Assembly: GCA_001770855.1 (NCBI GenBank)
Contig: MESE01000142.1
Span: forward strand, 141,813 to 205,812
Source of the DNA: Burkholderiales bacterium RIFCSPLOWO2_02_FULL_57_36
GTDB lineage: Bacteria; Pseudomonadota; Gammaproteobacteria; Burkholderiales; Burkholderiaceae_D
Reading direction: 5' to 3'
Length of the DNA: 64,000 nt
Shown here: in pieces, positions 27,791 to 36,423 of the stretch
Layout of the letters: each line of letters begins with the position of its first letter
Numbering within the stretch: the first letter of the stretch is position 1
The notes under the pieces: generated by a model
The model's database searches: none
The model's input: only the letters and a program-made list of their open reading frames with translations
What the model was told of the DNA's origin: nothing
Translations under genes and position numbers: made by a program

Positions 27791-29020
27791 GTGAAAATTC
27801 TCGTGGTCAGCCAATATTTTTGGCCTGAAAATTTTAGAGTTAACGATCTCGTTGCCGAACTGGTTAAACGAGGGCACGAAGTCTCGGTATTGACAGGCTA
27901 TCCGAATTACCCGGACGGTGTTGTTTTCGAGGATTTCAAGAAAAATTCCAGTAATTACTCGAAATTTGCCGGCGCCGACATCACGCGCGTGCCGTTGATG
28001 CCACGTGGACAGGGCGGGGTAAGGCTTGCATTGAACTACGCAAGCTTTGTCGCCTCGGCCTCCCTGTTTGGCTTGTTCAAACTGCGCGGACGACAATTCG
28101 ATTGTATTTTCGTATTCGAACCTTCCCCGATTACCGTCGGAATTCCTGCGATTGTGATGAGGTGGGCCAAAAAGGCACCGATCGTATTCTGGGTGCTCGA
28201 TTTGTGGCCGGAGAGTCTGCGTGCGGTTGGTATTGTGAAATCCGAGCGAATTTTGCGTCTAGTTGGCGCAATGGTGTCATTTATCTATCGGCGCTGCGAC
28301 GTGATTCTGGCGCAGTCGCGGTCTTTTATCGTGAATATCAAAAAATATTGCGACCCTGGGCAGCGCGTTGAATTTTTCCCGAGTTGGGCGGAAGACCTGT
28401 TCGGCAAAGCGACAACGGTCAGCGCTTCGGAGTTGGCATCATTTTCTGGACGCTTCAAGATTCTGTTCGCCGGCAATATCGGCGAGGCGCAAGATTTTCC
28501 TGCGATACTCGACGCCGCCGAACATCTGAAAGCGCGTGACGATATCCAGTGGATTCTGGTCGGAGATGGCCGAATGGCAGGATGGGTGGCGGATGAAATC
28601 AAACGGCGTGATCTAGCCCGCACCGTTACAATGCTCGGCCGTTTCCCGCTTGAGCGCATGCCATCATTCTATGCGGGCGCAGATGCCTTGTTGGTAACGT
28701 TAAAGAAAAACGATGTATTTGCCATGACAATCCCTGGCAAGGTGCAATCCTACCTTGCGGCAGGAAAGCCTCTGCTTGGCATGCTGGACGGAGAGGGTGC
28801 AGCGGTAATATTGGATGCGAATGCAGGTCTCGTTTGTGCGTCAGGCAGGGGTGAGGACTTGGCCAGAATTGCGCACCAGTTGGCAGACGCTGCACCGCAA
28901 ACGCAACGCTCAATGGGACAAGCAGGTCAGGCTTACTACCGTAAGCAATTTGAGCGAGAGACCTTGATGACACGTATCGAAGAGATTTTGCTGAATTCCC
29001 GGATTGTGACAAAAACATGA
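27791..29020 (+). CDS. wbuB: GT4-family glycosyltransferase, WbuB-like (probable L-FucNAc transferase)
   Basis: 409-residue GT-B transferase with the WbuB-type N-terminus VVSQYFWPENFRVNDL, then LTGYPNYPDG, FWVLDLWPESLRAVG, and donor-side GRFPLERMPSFYAGADALLV. WbuB homologues typically follow fnlABC, as here, and add L-FucNAc to the lipid-linked first sugar. Starts at GTG 27791. Overlaps the next gene by 4 bases (ATGA). Confidence 0.87.
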   Translation: MKILVVSQYFWPENFRVNDLVAELVKRGHEVSVLTGYPNYPDGVVFEDFKKNSSNYSKFAGADITRVPLMPRGQGGVRLALNYASFVASASLFGLFKLRGRQFDCIFVFEPSPITVGIPAIVMRWAKKAPIVFWVLDLWPESLRAVGIVKSERILRLVGAMVSFIYRRCDVILAQSRSFIVNIKKYCDPGQRVEFFPSWAEDLFGKATTVSASELASFSGRFKILFAGNIGEAQDFPAILDAAEHLKARDDIQWILVGDGRMAGWVADEIKRRDLARTVTMLGRFPLERMPSFYAGADALLVTLKKNDVFAMTIPGKVQSYLAAGKPLLGMLDGEGAAVILDANAGLVCASGRGEDLARIAHQLADAAPQTQRSMGQAGQAYYRKQFERETLMTRIEEILLNSRIVTKT

Positions 29021-29994
29021 GCATGTCCTCGATAATGGTTACCGGTGCGAACGGATTTGTAGGCCGTGCATTGGCACGTCGATTGCAGCAAGAGACAGAT
29101 ATACAAATACGGAGGGTATATCGTACCGCGCCCCGTGATGCTGGCGATGGCCAAGATATAAGTATTGGCGACATCGGGCCGCATTCCGATTGGGCCAAGG
29201 CATTGGATGGTATCAATGTGGTGATACATTGCGCTGCCAGAGTGCACGTCATGAACGACGCCGGATCATCGGATTCGCTGGCCCAGTTTCGTCGTGTGAA
29301 TGTCGAAGGAACGCAGAATCTCGCACGTCAGGCTGTAGCAGCAGGCGTCACCCGATTTGTGTTTGTCAGTTCGATCAAGGTCAATGGCGAAACGACCACC
29401 GGGATGATGCCTTTTACGCATGCGAGCTTGCCCGCTCCCGTTGATGCCTATGGCATTTCGAAGTGGGAGGCGGAGCAAAAGCTTGGGGAAATTGCGAGGG
29501 AAACCGGCTTGGAAGTCGTCGTGGTGCGTCCGCCCTTGGTTTACGGGCCTGGGGTAAAAGCCAATTTCCTACGACTGATGCAAGCGGTCAATCGTGGCTT
29601 TCCCCTGCCTTTTGGCCTCGTACATAATAAGCGCAGTATGGTCTTTGTGGAAAACCTGGCGGACGTCTTGATTAAATGTGCATTCCAGCCGCGTGTAGCA
29701 TCGGAGACATTTCTAGTATCAGACGGAGAGGATCTGAGTACAGGACGTTTAATTGAACTGCTGGCCAAGTCGATGAACCGACAGCCGCGCATTCTTAATG
29801 TATCCCCCGCCCTCATGCGTGCTTTTGCCGCCTTGCTTGGTAAGAAAGATTTTGCCGACCGCCTGCTGGGGTCATTGCAAGTGGACATAGGACATACCCG
29901 AAAAATGCTTGATTGGGAACCTCCGTTTTCCGTTGAAGATGGCATGAGTGCAACGGTAGCACCAGTGATCGAGAGATTTTCAGCAGCACGCTAA
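29017..29994 (+). CDS. NAD-dependent epimerase/reductase, WbpV-like
   Basis: 325-residue SDR enzyme: VTGANGFVGRALARRL, HCAARVHVMND, SSIKVNGE, YGISKWEAEQ with catalytic Y and K, and VVRPPLVYGPGVKANF. Homologues (WbpV, WreQ group) reduce the C4 keto group of the WbpM product to UDP-QuiNAc or UDP-D-FucNAc, the first sugar on undecaprenyl phosphate. A WbpM-type dehydratase and a small phosphoglycosyl transferase lie at 59.6-62 kb and complete that idea. Last gene before a 172-base gap. Confidence 0.8.
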   Translation: MSMSSIMVTGANGFVGRALARRLQQETDIQIRRVYRTAPRDAGDGQDISIGDIGPHSDWAKALDGINVVIHCAARVHVMNDAGSSDSLAQFRRVNVEGTQNLARQAVAAGVTRFVFVSSIKVNGETTTGMMPFTHASLPAPVDAYGISKWEAEQKLGEIARETGLEVVVVRPPLVYGPGVKANFLRLMQAVNRGFPLPFGLVHNKRSMVFVENLADVLIKCAFQPRVASETFLVSDGEDLSTGRLIELLAKSMNRQPRILNVSPALMRAFAALLGKKDFADRLLGSLQVDIGHTRKMLDWEPPFSVEDGMSATVAPVIERFSAAR

Positions 29995-30166
29995 AGCTGA
30001 ATTAGGGCCTAAAGTTTGAAATGACATTCGGCTACGGGGCAAAAAAATAGGATAATACCGTGCTGGGCATCAAAGCTTCGTCGCTCGTTGGTAATTTATT
30101 TATTGTTTGATGACTGTCCGGTAAAAATATGTTTGCCGACGTTTATTTTATATGTAAGGAGTTGTA

Positions 30167-31498
30167 ATGGATCGCATTTCCGCCCCGCGCGAGGTAGATA
30201 AAACGCAATTTGCACCGGATTCAAAAAATCTGGAAGCAAAATATGGTCTGCCTGAGGAGGTGGTTTATTGCAAGCGCTGCGTTATTTCCAATCAGCGCCC
30301 GAACTCTGCCGTGGAATATAACCATACGAAGGCATCAAAGAAAAAAACAATTCATTTCGATGCGGAAGGCATTTGCGATGCCTGCCGTTTTGCTGAAAAA
30401 AAGAAGCAGACAATTGATTGGGAAGATCGGGAACGACAATTGCACGAGCTGTTTGACCGTCATCGCAGCAAGGACGGCAGCTATGACGTGCTGGTGCCGG
30501 GTTCCGGAGGCAAGGACAGCTTTTACGCATCGCATATCCTGCGCACGAAATACGGCATGCATCCGTTGACAGTTACATGGGCGCCGCATGTTTATACCGA
30601 TTGGGGTTGGAAGAACTTTCAGTCGTGGATTCACGCAGGTCATGACAATTACCTGATGACTCCAAATGGTCGCATCCATCGTTTGTTGACTCGTCTTGCG
30701 GTGGAAAACTTGTTTCATCCTTTCCAGGCATTCATGTTCGGCCAGAAGGCACTGGCACCGAAAATGGCGCTGCTGTTCAATATTCCTTTGGTAATTTACG
30801 GAGAGAACGAAGCGGAATATGGTAATCCTATCGGCGATACTGAATCGGCAAAACGGGATTGGTCGTATTTCACAACGGAAGATCAATCAAAAGTGAATTT
30901 GGGCGGCGTGTCTGTCACAGATCTGAAAAAACATTTTGGAGTGCTAACGCATGATCTTGCGCCATATCTGCCGGCCAATCCAAACGAGATCGAAGAAAAG
31001 AAGGTAGAAGTTCACTACTTGGGTTATTACCTGAAATGGCATCCGCAGGCTTGTTATTATTACGCGGTCGAACACGGTGGTTTCCAGGCATCGCCGGAGC
31101 GTACTCCCGGAACGTATAGTAAGTACAACAGTATTGATGATCGGATCGACGATTTTCACTATCACACGACTGGCGTTAAATTCGGAATTGGACGCGCAAG
31201 TTACGACGCTGCGCAGGAAATTCGATCAGGCGACATCACTCGCGAAGAAGGTGTCGCACTAGTCAAGCGTTTTGATCATGAATTTCCGGAGCGGTTTGCA
31301 GATGAAATCTTCAAATATCTGAGTATCCCATCAAATGAATTTCCGGAAGCTAGCAAGATGTTCGAACAACCAATTCTGAGTCGTGAGTATTATCACAATC
31401 TGACCGATAGTTTTCGTTCGCCGCACCTATGGAAATGGGAAGACAACCAGTGGAAATTGCGCCATGCCATATGGCATGACCAACATGCGCTGAAGTAA
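30167..31498 (+). CDS. N-acetyl sugar amidotransferase, WbpG-like (module 2)
   Basis: 443-residue member of the same PP-loop amidotransferase family as the gene at 22128 but clearly divergent and about 70 residues longer. CKRCVISNQRPN and GICDACRFAEKKK give the cysteine pairs, and the ATP loop is PGSGGKDSFYA. A strong Shine-Dalgarno (TAAGGAG, 30155-30161) precedes the ATG by 5 bases, after a 172-base gap containing TAGGATAAT, so a new transcript may begin here. It heads an operon with HisF, HisH and neuABCD, the arrangement expected for acetamidino-legionaminic acid as in Legionella LPS. Confidence 0.87.
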   Translation: MDRISAPREVDKTQFAPDSKNLEAKYGLPEEVVYCKRCVISNQRPNSAVEYNHTKASKKKTIHFDAEGICDACRFAEKKKQTIDWEDRERQLHELFDRHRSKDGSYDVLVPGSGGKDSFYASHILRTKYGMHPLTVTWAPHVYTDWGWKNFQSWIHAGHDNYLMTPNGRIHRLLTRLAVENLFHPFQAFMFGQKALAPKMALLFNIPLVIYGENEAEYGNPIGDTESAKRDWSYFTTEDQSKVNLGGVSVTDLKKHFGVLTHDLAPYLPANPNEIEEKKVEVHYLGYYLKWHPQACYYYAVEHGGFQASPERTPGTYSKYNSIDDRIDDFHYHTTGVKFGIGRASYDAAQEIRSGDITREEGVALVKRFDHEFPERFADEIFKYLSIPSNEFPEASKMFEQPILSREYYHNLTDSFRSPHLWKWEDNQWKLRHAIWHDQHALK

Positions 31499-31501
31499 TC
31501 A

Positions 31502-32263
31502 ATGAGCAATCTGCGTTTAATTCCCAGGCTTGATATCAAGGGTCCCAACCTTATTAAGGGCATTCATCTGGAAGGCTTGCGGGTCGTTGGTGACCCGCAG
31601 GAATTTGCAATTCGGTATTATCAGGCAGGAGCCGATGAGCTGATATACATGGACATTGTGGCGAGTCTTTATGGCCGCAACAATCTAAGCGACATCATTC
31701 GACGTGCGGCTGATAATGTTTATATTCCGATTACGGTGGGAGGTGGCATCCGTACCGTGGACGATGCTCGTCACTTGTTGCGCTCAGGCGCGGACAAAGT
31801 CGCAATCAATACCGCCGCAGTGGGGCGGCCGGAACTCATTTCGGAGGTTGCACGCCGATTTGGATCTCAGGCGATGGTATTGTCAATCGAAGCAAAGCAA
31901 GTGGGTAAGGGCAAATGGGAAGCCTATACTGACAACGGAAGAGAGCGCACCGGCCTTGACGTGATCGAATGGGTTCAGCGAGGTGTGGAATTGGGTGCGG
32001 GTGAAATTCTGTTGACATCAGTGGATCGTGAGGGGACCCGTAAAGGATTTGATCTGGAGTTAGTCAAGGCGGTGAGTGGCGCGGTTAACGTTCCTGTCAT
32101 CGCAAGCGGAGGAATGGGTAGCGCGGACGACTTGCTTGCTGTTGCAAAAGTCGGTGGTGCCGATGCCGTGGCGATGGCAGATGTGCTGCACTATGGACGC
32201 ACAACCTTGGGACAGCTTCGCCGAGCGGCTTTGGATACAAACCTCGCAGTTCGGAAAATTTGA
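31502..32263 (+). CDS. HisF-like subunit, acetamidino module 2
   Basis: 253-residue HisF homologue: IPRLDIKGPNLIKG keeps Asp11, GGGIRTVDDARHLL and LTSVDREGTRKGFD are normal, but position 130 is glutamate (VLSIEAK) instead of the catalytic aspartate. This is the reverse of the loss in the module 1 protein. Position in a nonulosonic acid operon beside an amidotransferase supports an ammonia-channel role rather than histidine synthesis. It starts 3 bases after the amidotransferase stop. Confidence 0.87.
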   Translation: MSNLRLIPRLDIKGPNLIKGIHLEGLRVVGDPQEFAIRYYQAGADELIYMDIVASLYGRNNLSDIIRRAADNVYIPITVGGGIRTVDDARHLLRSGADKVAINTAAVGRPELISEVARRFGSQAMVLSIEAKQVGKGKWEAYTDNGRERTGLDVIEWVQRGVELGAGEILLTSVDREGTRKGFDLELVKAVSGAVNVPVIASGGMGSADDLLAVAKVGGADAVAMADVLHYGRTTLGQLRRAALDTNLAVRKI

Positions 32264-32265
32264 GA

Positions 32266-32913
32266 ATGTCTAAAAAAATAACGTTGATTGACTATGGCAT
32301 GTGCAATCTGTTGAACGTGGCACGCGCGTTCCAACACTGCGGTGCAGATATCACTATCACCGAAGATCCAGCGGTCGCGCTTAATGCAGAAAAGCTGCTG
32401 GTGCCAGGTGTGGGTGCATTCAGCGAATGTATTCGTGAACTCGAAGTCCGCGGCTTTGCCGACGCTATTCGCCGCTATGTCGATACAGAGCGGCCGATGC
32501 TGGGAATTTGCGTCGGTATGCAGATGTTGTTTGAGGCTAGCGAAGAATTTGGCGAGCATGCTGGTTTGGGTATCTTGCCGGGACGCGTACGTGCGGTACC
32601 TGATACGGCGGTAACAGGTGAATCGCAACGCGTTCCGCATATCGGCTGGAATCATCTTGTGACACCAGAAACCGGCCGCCGGTGGGAAGGTACCTTGCTG
32701 GAGGAATACGCACAGCAACAACCAGCTGTCTATTTCGTGCATTCGTTTGCTGCCGTCCCCTCTCAAGAGAGCGACCGCCTCGCCGACACGATATATGGCG
32801 GCCAGCGGCTATGTGCGGCGGTACAAAGAGGAAATTTGATCGCAACGCAGTTTCACCCTGAGCGTAGTGCGGAAATCGGTTTGACAATTGCACGTCGCTT
32901 CGTCGAAATGTAA
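32266..32913 (+). CDS. HisH-like glutaminase subunit, acetamidino module 2
   Basis: 215-residue class I glutamine amidotransferase with LIDYGMCNLLNVARAF, the nucleophile cysteine in GICVGMQMLFEAS, HIGWNHL, FVHSFAAV and the QFHPERS His-Glu pair. ATG 32266 is preferred to a TTG overlapping hisF. It differs from the module 1 HisH (for example DYGMC against DYGMG) and presumably pairs only with its own HisF. Stop is 4 bases before the neuA ATG. Confidence 0.87.
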   Translation: MSKKITLIDYGMCNLLNVARAFQHCGADITITEDPAVALNAEKLLVPGVGAFSECIRELEVRGFADAIRRYVDTERPMLGICVGMQMLFEASEEFGEHAGLGILPGRVRAVPDTAVTGESQRVPHIGWNHLVTPETGRRWEGTLLEEYAQQQPAVYFVHSFAAVPSQESDRLADTIYGGQRLCAAVQRGNLIATQFHPERSAEIGLTIARRFVEM

Positions 32914-32917
32914 TGTA

Positions 32918-33619
32918 ATGCGAGTACTCGCAATTATCCCTGCCCGTGGAGGATCGAAGCGACTGCCAGGCAAAAATATAAAGCCGTTACATGGCAAGCC
33001 GTTGATTCAATGGTCAATTGACTTTGCGAAGTCGATCTCCTGGTTCACCGATATCGAAGTAAGTACCGATAGTGACGACATTGCGCAATGTTGCGCTGAT
33101 GCTGGTCAACTGGTTACAAGGCGTCGACCGAGCGATTTGGCGACTGATGAGGCATCTTCCGTAGACGTGGTGTTAGACATGCTGAACTGGAAGGCAGCTC
33201 AAGGTGAGGAATTTGATTTGATCGCGTTGCTGCAACCAACGACGCCGGTACGTTGCCGGGATCATTGGGATGAAGCGTTAAGCTTGTTGCAAAGTTCGGA
33301 GCATGATGCGGTAGTCGGAGTAGGACCTGCGCAGAGCCATCCCCATCTGACATTTAAAATTGGGCAATCAAGGCAATTGTTGCCTTGGATAGAGACGCGC
33401 CCTTCATCTTTGAGGGCGCAAGACTTGGAACCTGCGGTTGTTGTCAATGGCTCCTTGTATCTGATTCGAACCAATGCACTGAAATCGGAAAAGACGTTCA
33501 TGCCGCACCTGACGTCCGGGGTGATAATGAATGCACCGGTCGATAACCTGGATATCGATACGGAGTTCGACTGGTTGGTGGCTGAGCAGGCAATTGAGTA
33601 TTTCCGGAGAAAGCAATGA
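32918..33619 (+). CDS. neuA: CMP-nonulosonate cytidylyltransferase (NeuA/LegF-like)
   Basis: Activates a nonulosonic acid with CTP. The nucleotide-binding P-loop-like motif AIIPARGGSKRLPGKN starts the protein; LQPTTPVR and DNLDIDTEFDWLVAE are typical. 233 residues from ATG 32918; an upstream codon that overlaps hisH was rejected. Operon position beside neuB and neuC with an aminotransferase and acetyltransferase points to legionaminic-type acid rather than sialic acid. Overlaps neuB by 4 bases. Confidence 0.9.
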   Translation: MRVLAIIPARGGSKRLPGKNIKPLHGKPLIQWSIDFAKSISWFTDIEVSTDSDDIAQCCADAGQLVTRRRPSDLATDEASSVDVVLDMLNWKAAQGEEFDLIALLQPTTPVRCRDHWDEALSLLQSSEHDAVVGVGPAQSHPHLTFKIGQSRQLLPWIETRPSSLRAQDLEPAVVVNGSLYLIRTNALKSEKTFMPHLTSGVIMNAPVDNLDIDTEFDWLVAEQAIEYFRRKQ

Positions 33620-34647
33620 GCACATTCATCATCGCAGAAGCGGGAGTGAATCATAACGGTCGCGAAGATCTGGCACTCGAACTGGTTGATACAGCGGCGC
33701 GATGCGGTGCCGATGCTGTGAAATTCCAAACCTTTACGGCAGAAAAACTGGTTCGTCCTGGCGCCGAAAAAGCGGAGTACCAAAGACGTGAAACTGGCGA
33801 CGGTGACCAGTTCGACATGCTCAAAAAACTGGAGATGTCGGACGACTTGCATCGCAAACTGGTTCGACGCTGCAACGACCTGAATATCGAATTCATGTCC
33901 ACGCCGTTTGATGAATTTGCTGCAGATTTTCTGGTTTCATTGGGAATGAAGCGCATCAAAGTGCCTTCCGGAGAAATTACTAATTATCCATTTCTCGAGT
34001 ATCTCGCCGCCAAAAATGTGCCGATGATCATCTCTACCGGCATGGCCAATCTGCAGGAGGTGCAGGATGCGATCCAAGTGGTGGCAGCCAAGCGCCAGTC
34101 TTTGGGCTATTCGGGTGGTATGAGTGACTGCCTGACTGTACTTCACTGCACATCCAATTATCCGGCTTCGGTCGATGATGTGAACCTGCGAGCAATGCAG
34201 ACTATTTATTTGGCGACTGGAGTGCCGGTCGGATATTCCGATCATACTGCTGGTATAGCGGTATCAGTTGCGGCCGTAGGAATGGGCGCGTCAGTGATCG
34301 AGAAACATTTCACGCTCGACAAAGGATTTCCCGGGCCAGATCATAAAGCGTCTCTGGAGCCGGACGAATTAGCCATGATGATTCGGCATATCCGCGACGT
34401 TGAGCGCGCGTTGGGTTCTGACAAGAAGGAGCCAGCCGCAAATGAGTTGCCGGTACGTGCGCTGGTCCGGCGAAGCGTGACAACAGTGCTGCCGTTGCGC
34501 CAAGGCCAACTGATTACTGAGCATGACGTCGCATTGCTGAGACCAGGCACCGGTATCGCACCAAAGGATCTTGCGAAAGCGATCGGCAAAGTAGCGGGTC
34601 GCGATATAGAGGCGGGAACGACTTTGAGTTGGAGTGATCTCGCATGA
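33616..34647 (+). CDS. neuB: N-acetylneuraminate/legionaminate synthase (NeuB/LegI-like)
   Basis: Condenses a six-carbon 2,4-diamino hexose with phosphoenolpyruvate to give the nine-carbon acid. N-terminal TIM-barrel features FIIAEAGVNHNGR, ADAVKFQTF, KVPSGEITNYPFLEYL, GYSDHTAGIAVSVAAV and HFTLDKGFPGPDHKASL are followed by a C-terminal SAF (antifreeze-like) domain from about residue 285. 343 residues. ATGA overlaps on both sides show strong coupling with neuA and neuC. Confidence 0.93.
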   Translation: MSTFIIAEAGVNHNGREDLALELVDTAARCGADAVKFQTFTAEKLVRPGAEKAEYQRRETGDGDQFDMLKKLEMSDDLHRKLVRRCNDLNIEFMSTPFDEFAADFLVSLGMKRIKVPSGEITNYPFLEYLAAKNVPMIISTGMANLQEVQDAIQVVAAKRQSLGYSGGMSDCLTVLHCTSNYPASVDDVNLRAMQTIYLATGVPVGYSDHTAGIAVSVAAVGMGASVIEKHFTLDKGFPGPDHKASLEPDELAMMIRHIRDVERALGSDKKEPAANELPVRALVRRSVTTVLPLRQGQLITEHDVALLRPGTGIAPKDLAKAIGKVAGRDIEAGTTLSWSDLA

Positions 34648-35786
34648 AGGATTCTAAACGCCGGATCTGCTATATCACTGGAACGAGGGCTGACTTTGGC
34701 CTGATGCAGTCCACGTTAGTGCGGATACAAAAAAGCGAAGCGCTCGAGCTTTCAATGGTCGTAACCGGTACGCATTTATCGGCTGAACATGGTAGCACTG
34801 TTGAGGAAATTATTTCAGCAGGCCTCCTCGTCTCTGAAATGGTTAGGCTAAATCTCACGGATTCGACAGGGGCCGCAATGGCTCGAAATATTGGCGTGAT
34901 GATCTCTTCGTTCGTCGACGCATTTGAGAAAATTCGACCTGATGTGGTGTTATTGCTGGGTGATCGTGGCGAAATGCTGGCGGGTGCGTTGGCAGCAATC
35001 CATTTGAATATACCTGTTGCTCATATTCATGGGGGTGAACGTTCCGGCACAGTTGACGAGCCGGTCCGCCACGCAATCTCAAAGCTTTCGCATATACATT
35101 TTGTCGCGACCGATGATTCGCGCGACCGATTGATTCGTATGGGAGAGCATGCTTCAAGCGTGTTTGTGACAGGTGCTCCCGGTCTGGATGGTTTGTCCGA
35201 ACTTATCACATCGACGAAAGCCTCGCTCTGTGAGGAAGTCGGTTTTGATCCTAGATTGCGCACGGCCCTATTCGTATTCCATTCCGTATTACAGGAAGCT
35301 GACCGTGCCGGCACGCATGCAACAAACGTGATGGAGGCCCTAGTTGGACACGGACTGCAGATCATTGCACTGATGCCCAATTCCGATGCTGGCAGCGAAT
35401 CCGTACGTCATGCATTGAGACAGTTCGAACATCATGAGAAAATACGGCTGCTGATACATCTGCCACGAGGAAAATTTATTTCATGGATGGCTGCCTGCGA
35501 TGTAATGGTGGGGAATTCCAGTAGCGGGATCATCGAAGCCGCGACCTTTGGTACGCCAGTGATCAACATAGGGATACGACAGAATCTAAGACAGCGCAAT
35601 GTAAATGTAGTTGACGTGGAACCTGAAACGGCAACCGTACAAAAGGCTGTTAACACCGCATTGCAACACGGAAGATTTTCGCTGGAAAATTTTTATGGCG
35701 ACGGACGGGCAGGAGAGCGCATTGCCGGATATCTGGCGAAATTGCCGTTAACCCCTGAGTTGCTACTGAAATTCAACGCTTACTAA
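34644..35786 (+). CDS. neuC: Hydrolysing UDP-sugar 2-epimerase (NeuC/LegG-like)
   Basis: Releases UDP and inverts C2 to give the free hexose used by NeuB. ITGTRADFGLMQSTLVRI, VVTGTHLSAEHG, HIHGGERSGTVDEPVRHAI and GNSSSGIIEAATFGTPVINIG are the hallmark motifs of hydrolysing epimerases. 380 residues. With the downstream acetyltransferase and aminotransferase, the substrate is probably UDP-2,4-diacetamido-2,4,6-trideoxyglucose (legionaminic route). Confidence 0.91.
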   Translation: MKDSKRRICYITGTRADFGLMQSTLVRIQKSEALELSMVVTGTHLSAEHGSTVEEIISAGLLVSEMVRLNLTDSTGAAMARNIGVMISSFVDAFEKIRPDVVLLLGDRGEMLAGALAAIHLNIPVAHIHGGERSGTVDEPVRHAISKLSHIHFVATDDSRDRLIRMGEHASSVFVTGAPGLDGLSELITSTKASLCEEVGFDPRLRTALFVFHSVLQEADRAGTHATNVMEALVGHGLQIIALMPNSDAGSESVRHALRQFEHHEKIRLLIHLPRGKFISWMAACDVMVGNSSSGIIEAATFGTPVINIGIRQNLRQRNVNVVDVEPETATVQKAVNTALQHGRFSLENFYGDGRAGERIAGYLAKLPLTPELLLKFNAY

Positions 35787-35793
35787 CCGCGCC

Positions 35794-36423
35794 ATGGAGC
35801 TCGAAAAGTTATTGATGATCGGGGCTGGCGGCCAAGGCAAAGTGGTCATTGATGCCATACGTGCCGCGAAAATTCCGTTCCAAATAATCATTGCCGACGA
35901 AGATAAAGGTAAAAACGGACATGTCATTTCAGGGCAGCGCATAATAGCACCAGTTACGGATGCCCTTCTTGTTGGCGCAATGGCGTTTCATGTCGCAGTC
36001 GGCCATAACGCCTCACGTGAAAGAATTACCAGTGAACTGGAAAAATGCGGGATCGCCAATACGGCGATCGTGCATTTTCGGGCTTGTGTTTCAGAGACAG
36101 CCCAAATTCTGTGCGGCGTTTTCGTTGCGGCGCATGCGGTAATCGCGCCGGATGCACGATTGGAAAGAGGCTGTATTGTCAATCATGGGGCTATCATTGA
36201 TCACGATTGCGTTGTGGGAGAATTTTCCCATATTGCGCCGAACGTTACCTTGGGTGGTGGAGTAAAAGTGGGTAGGCGCGTATTAATTGGAGCCGGTGCA
36301 AATATATTGCCCGGCGTTTCCATTAATGACGACTGCGTCGTAGGCGCGGGAGCTGTTGTGTTAAACGACCTTGGAACGGGTACCGTCCATGTTGGTGTGC
36401 CCGCACGTAAAACAGATAAGTGA
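35794..36423 (+). CDS. neuD: Sugar O/N-acyltransferase, NeuD/PglD/LegH-like
   Basis: 209-residue NeuD/PglD family protein: an N-terminal Rossmann-like domain (LLMIGAGGQGKVVIDAI) and a C-terminal left-handed beta-helix with hexapeptide repeats (NHGAIIDHDCVVGEFSHIAP; RVLIGAGANILPGVSI), including the catalytic histidine in IIDHDC. In this operon it most likely acetylates the 4-amino group made by the adjacent aminotransferase. It overlaps the next start by 4 bases (GTGA). Confidence 0.88.
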   Translation: MELEKLLMIGAGGQGKVVIDAIRAAKIPFQIIIADEDKGKNGHVISGQRIIAPVTDALLVGAMAFHVAVGHNASRERITSELEKCGIANTAIVHFRACVSETAQILCGVFVAAHAVIAPDARLERGCIVNHGAIIDHDCVVGEFSHIAPNVTLGGGVKVGRRVLIGAGANILPGVSINDDCVVGAGAVVLNDLGTGTVHVGVPARKTDK

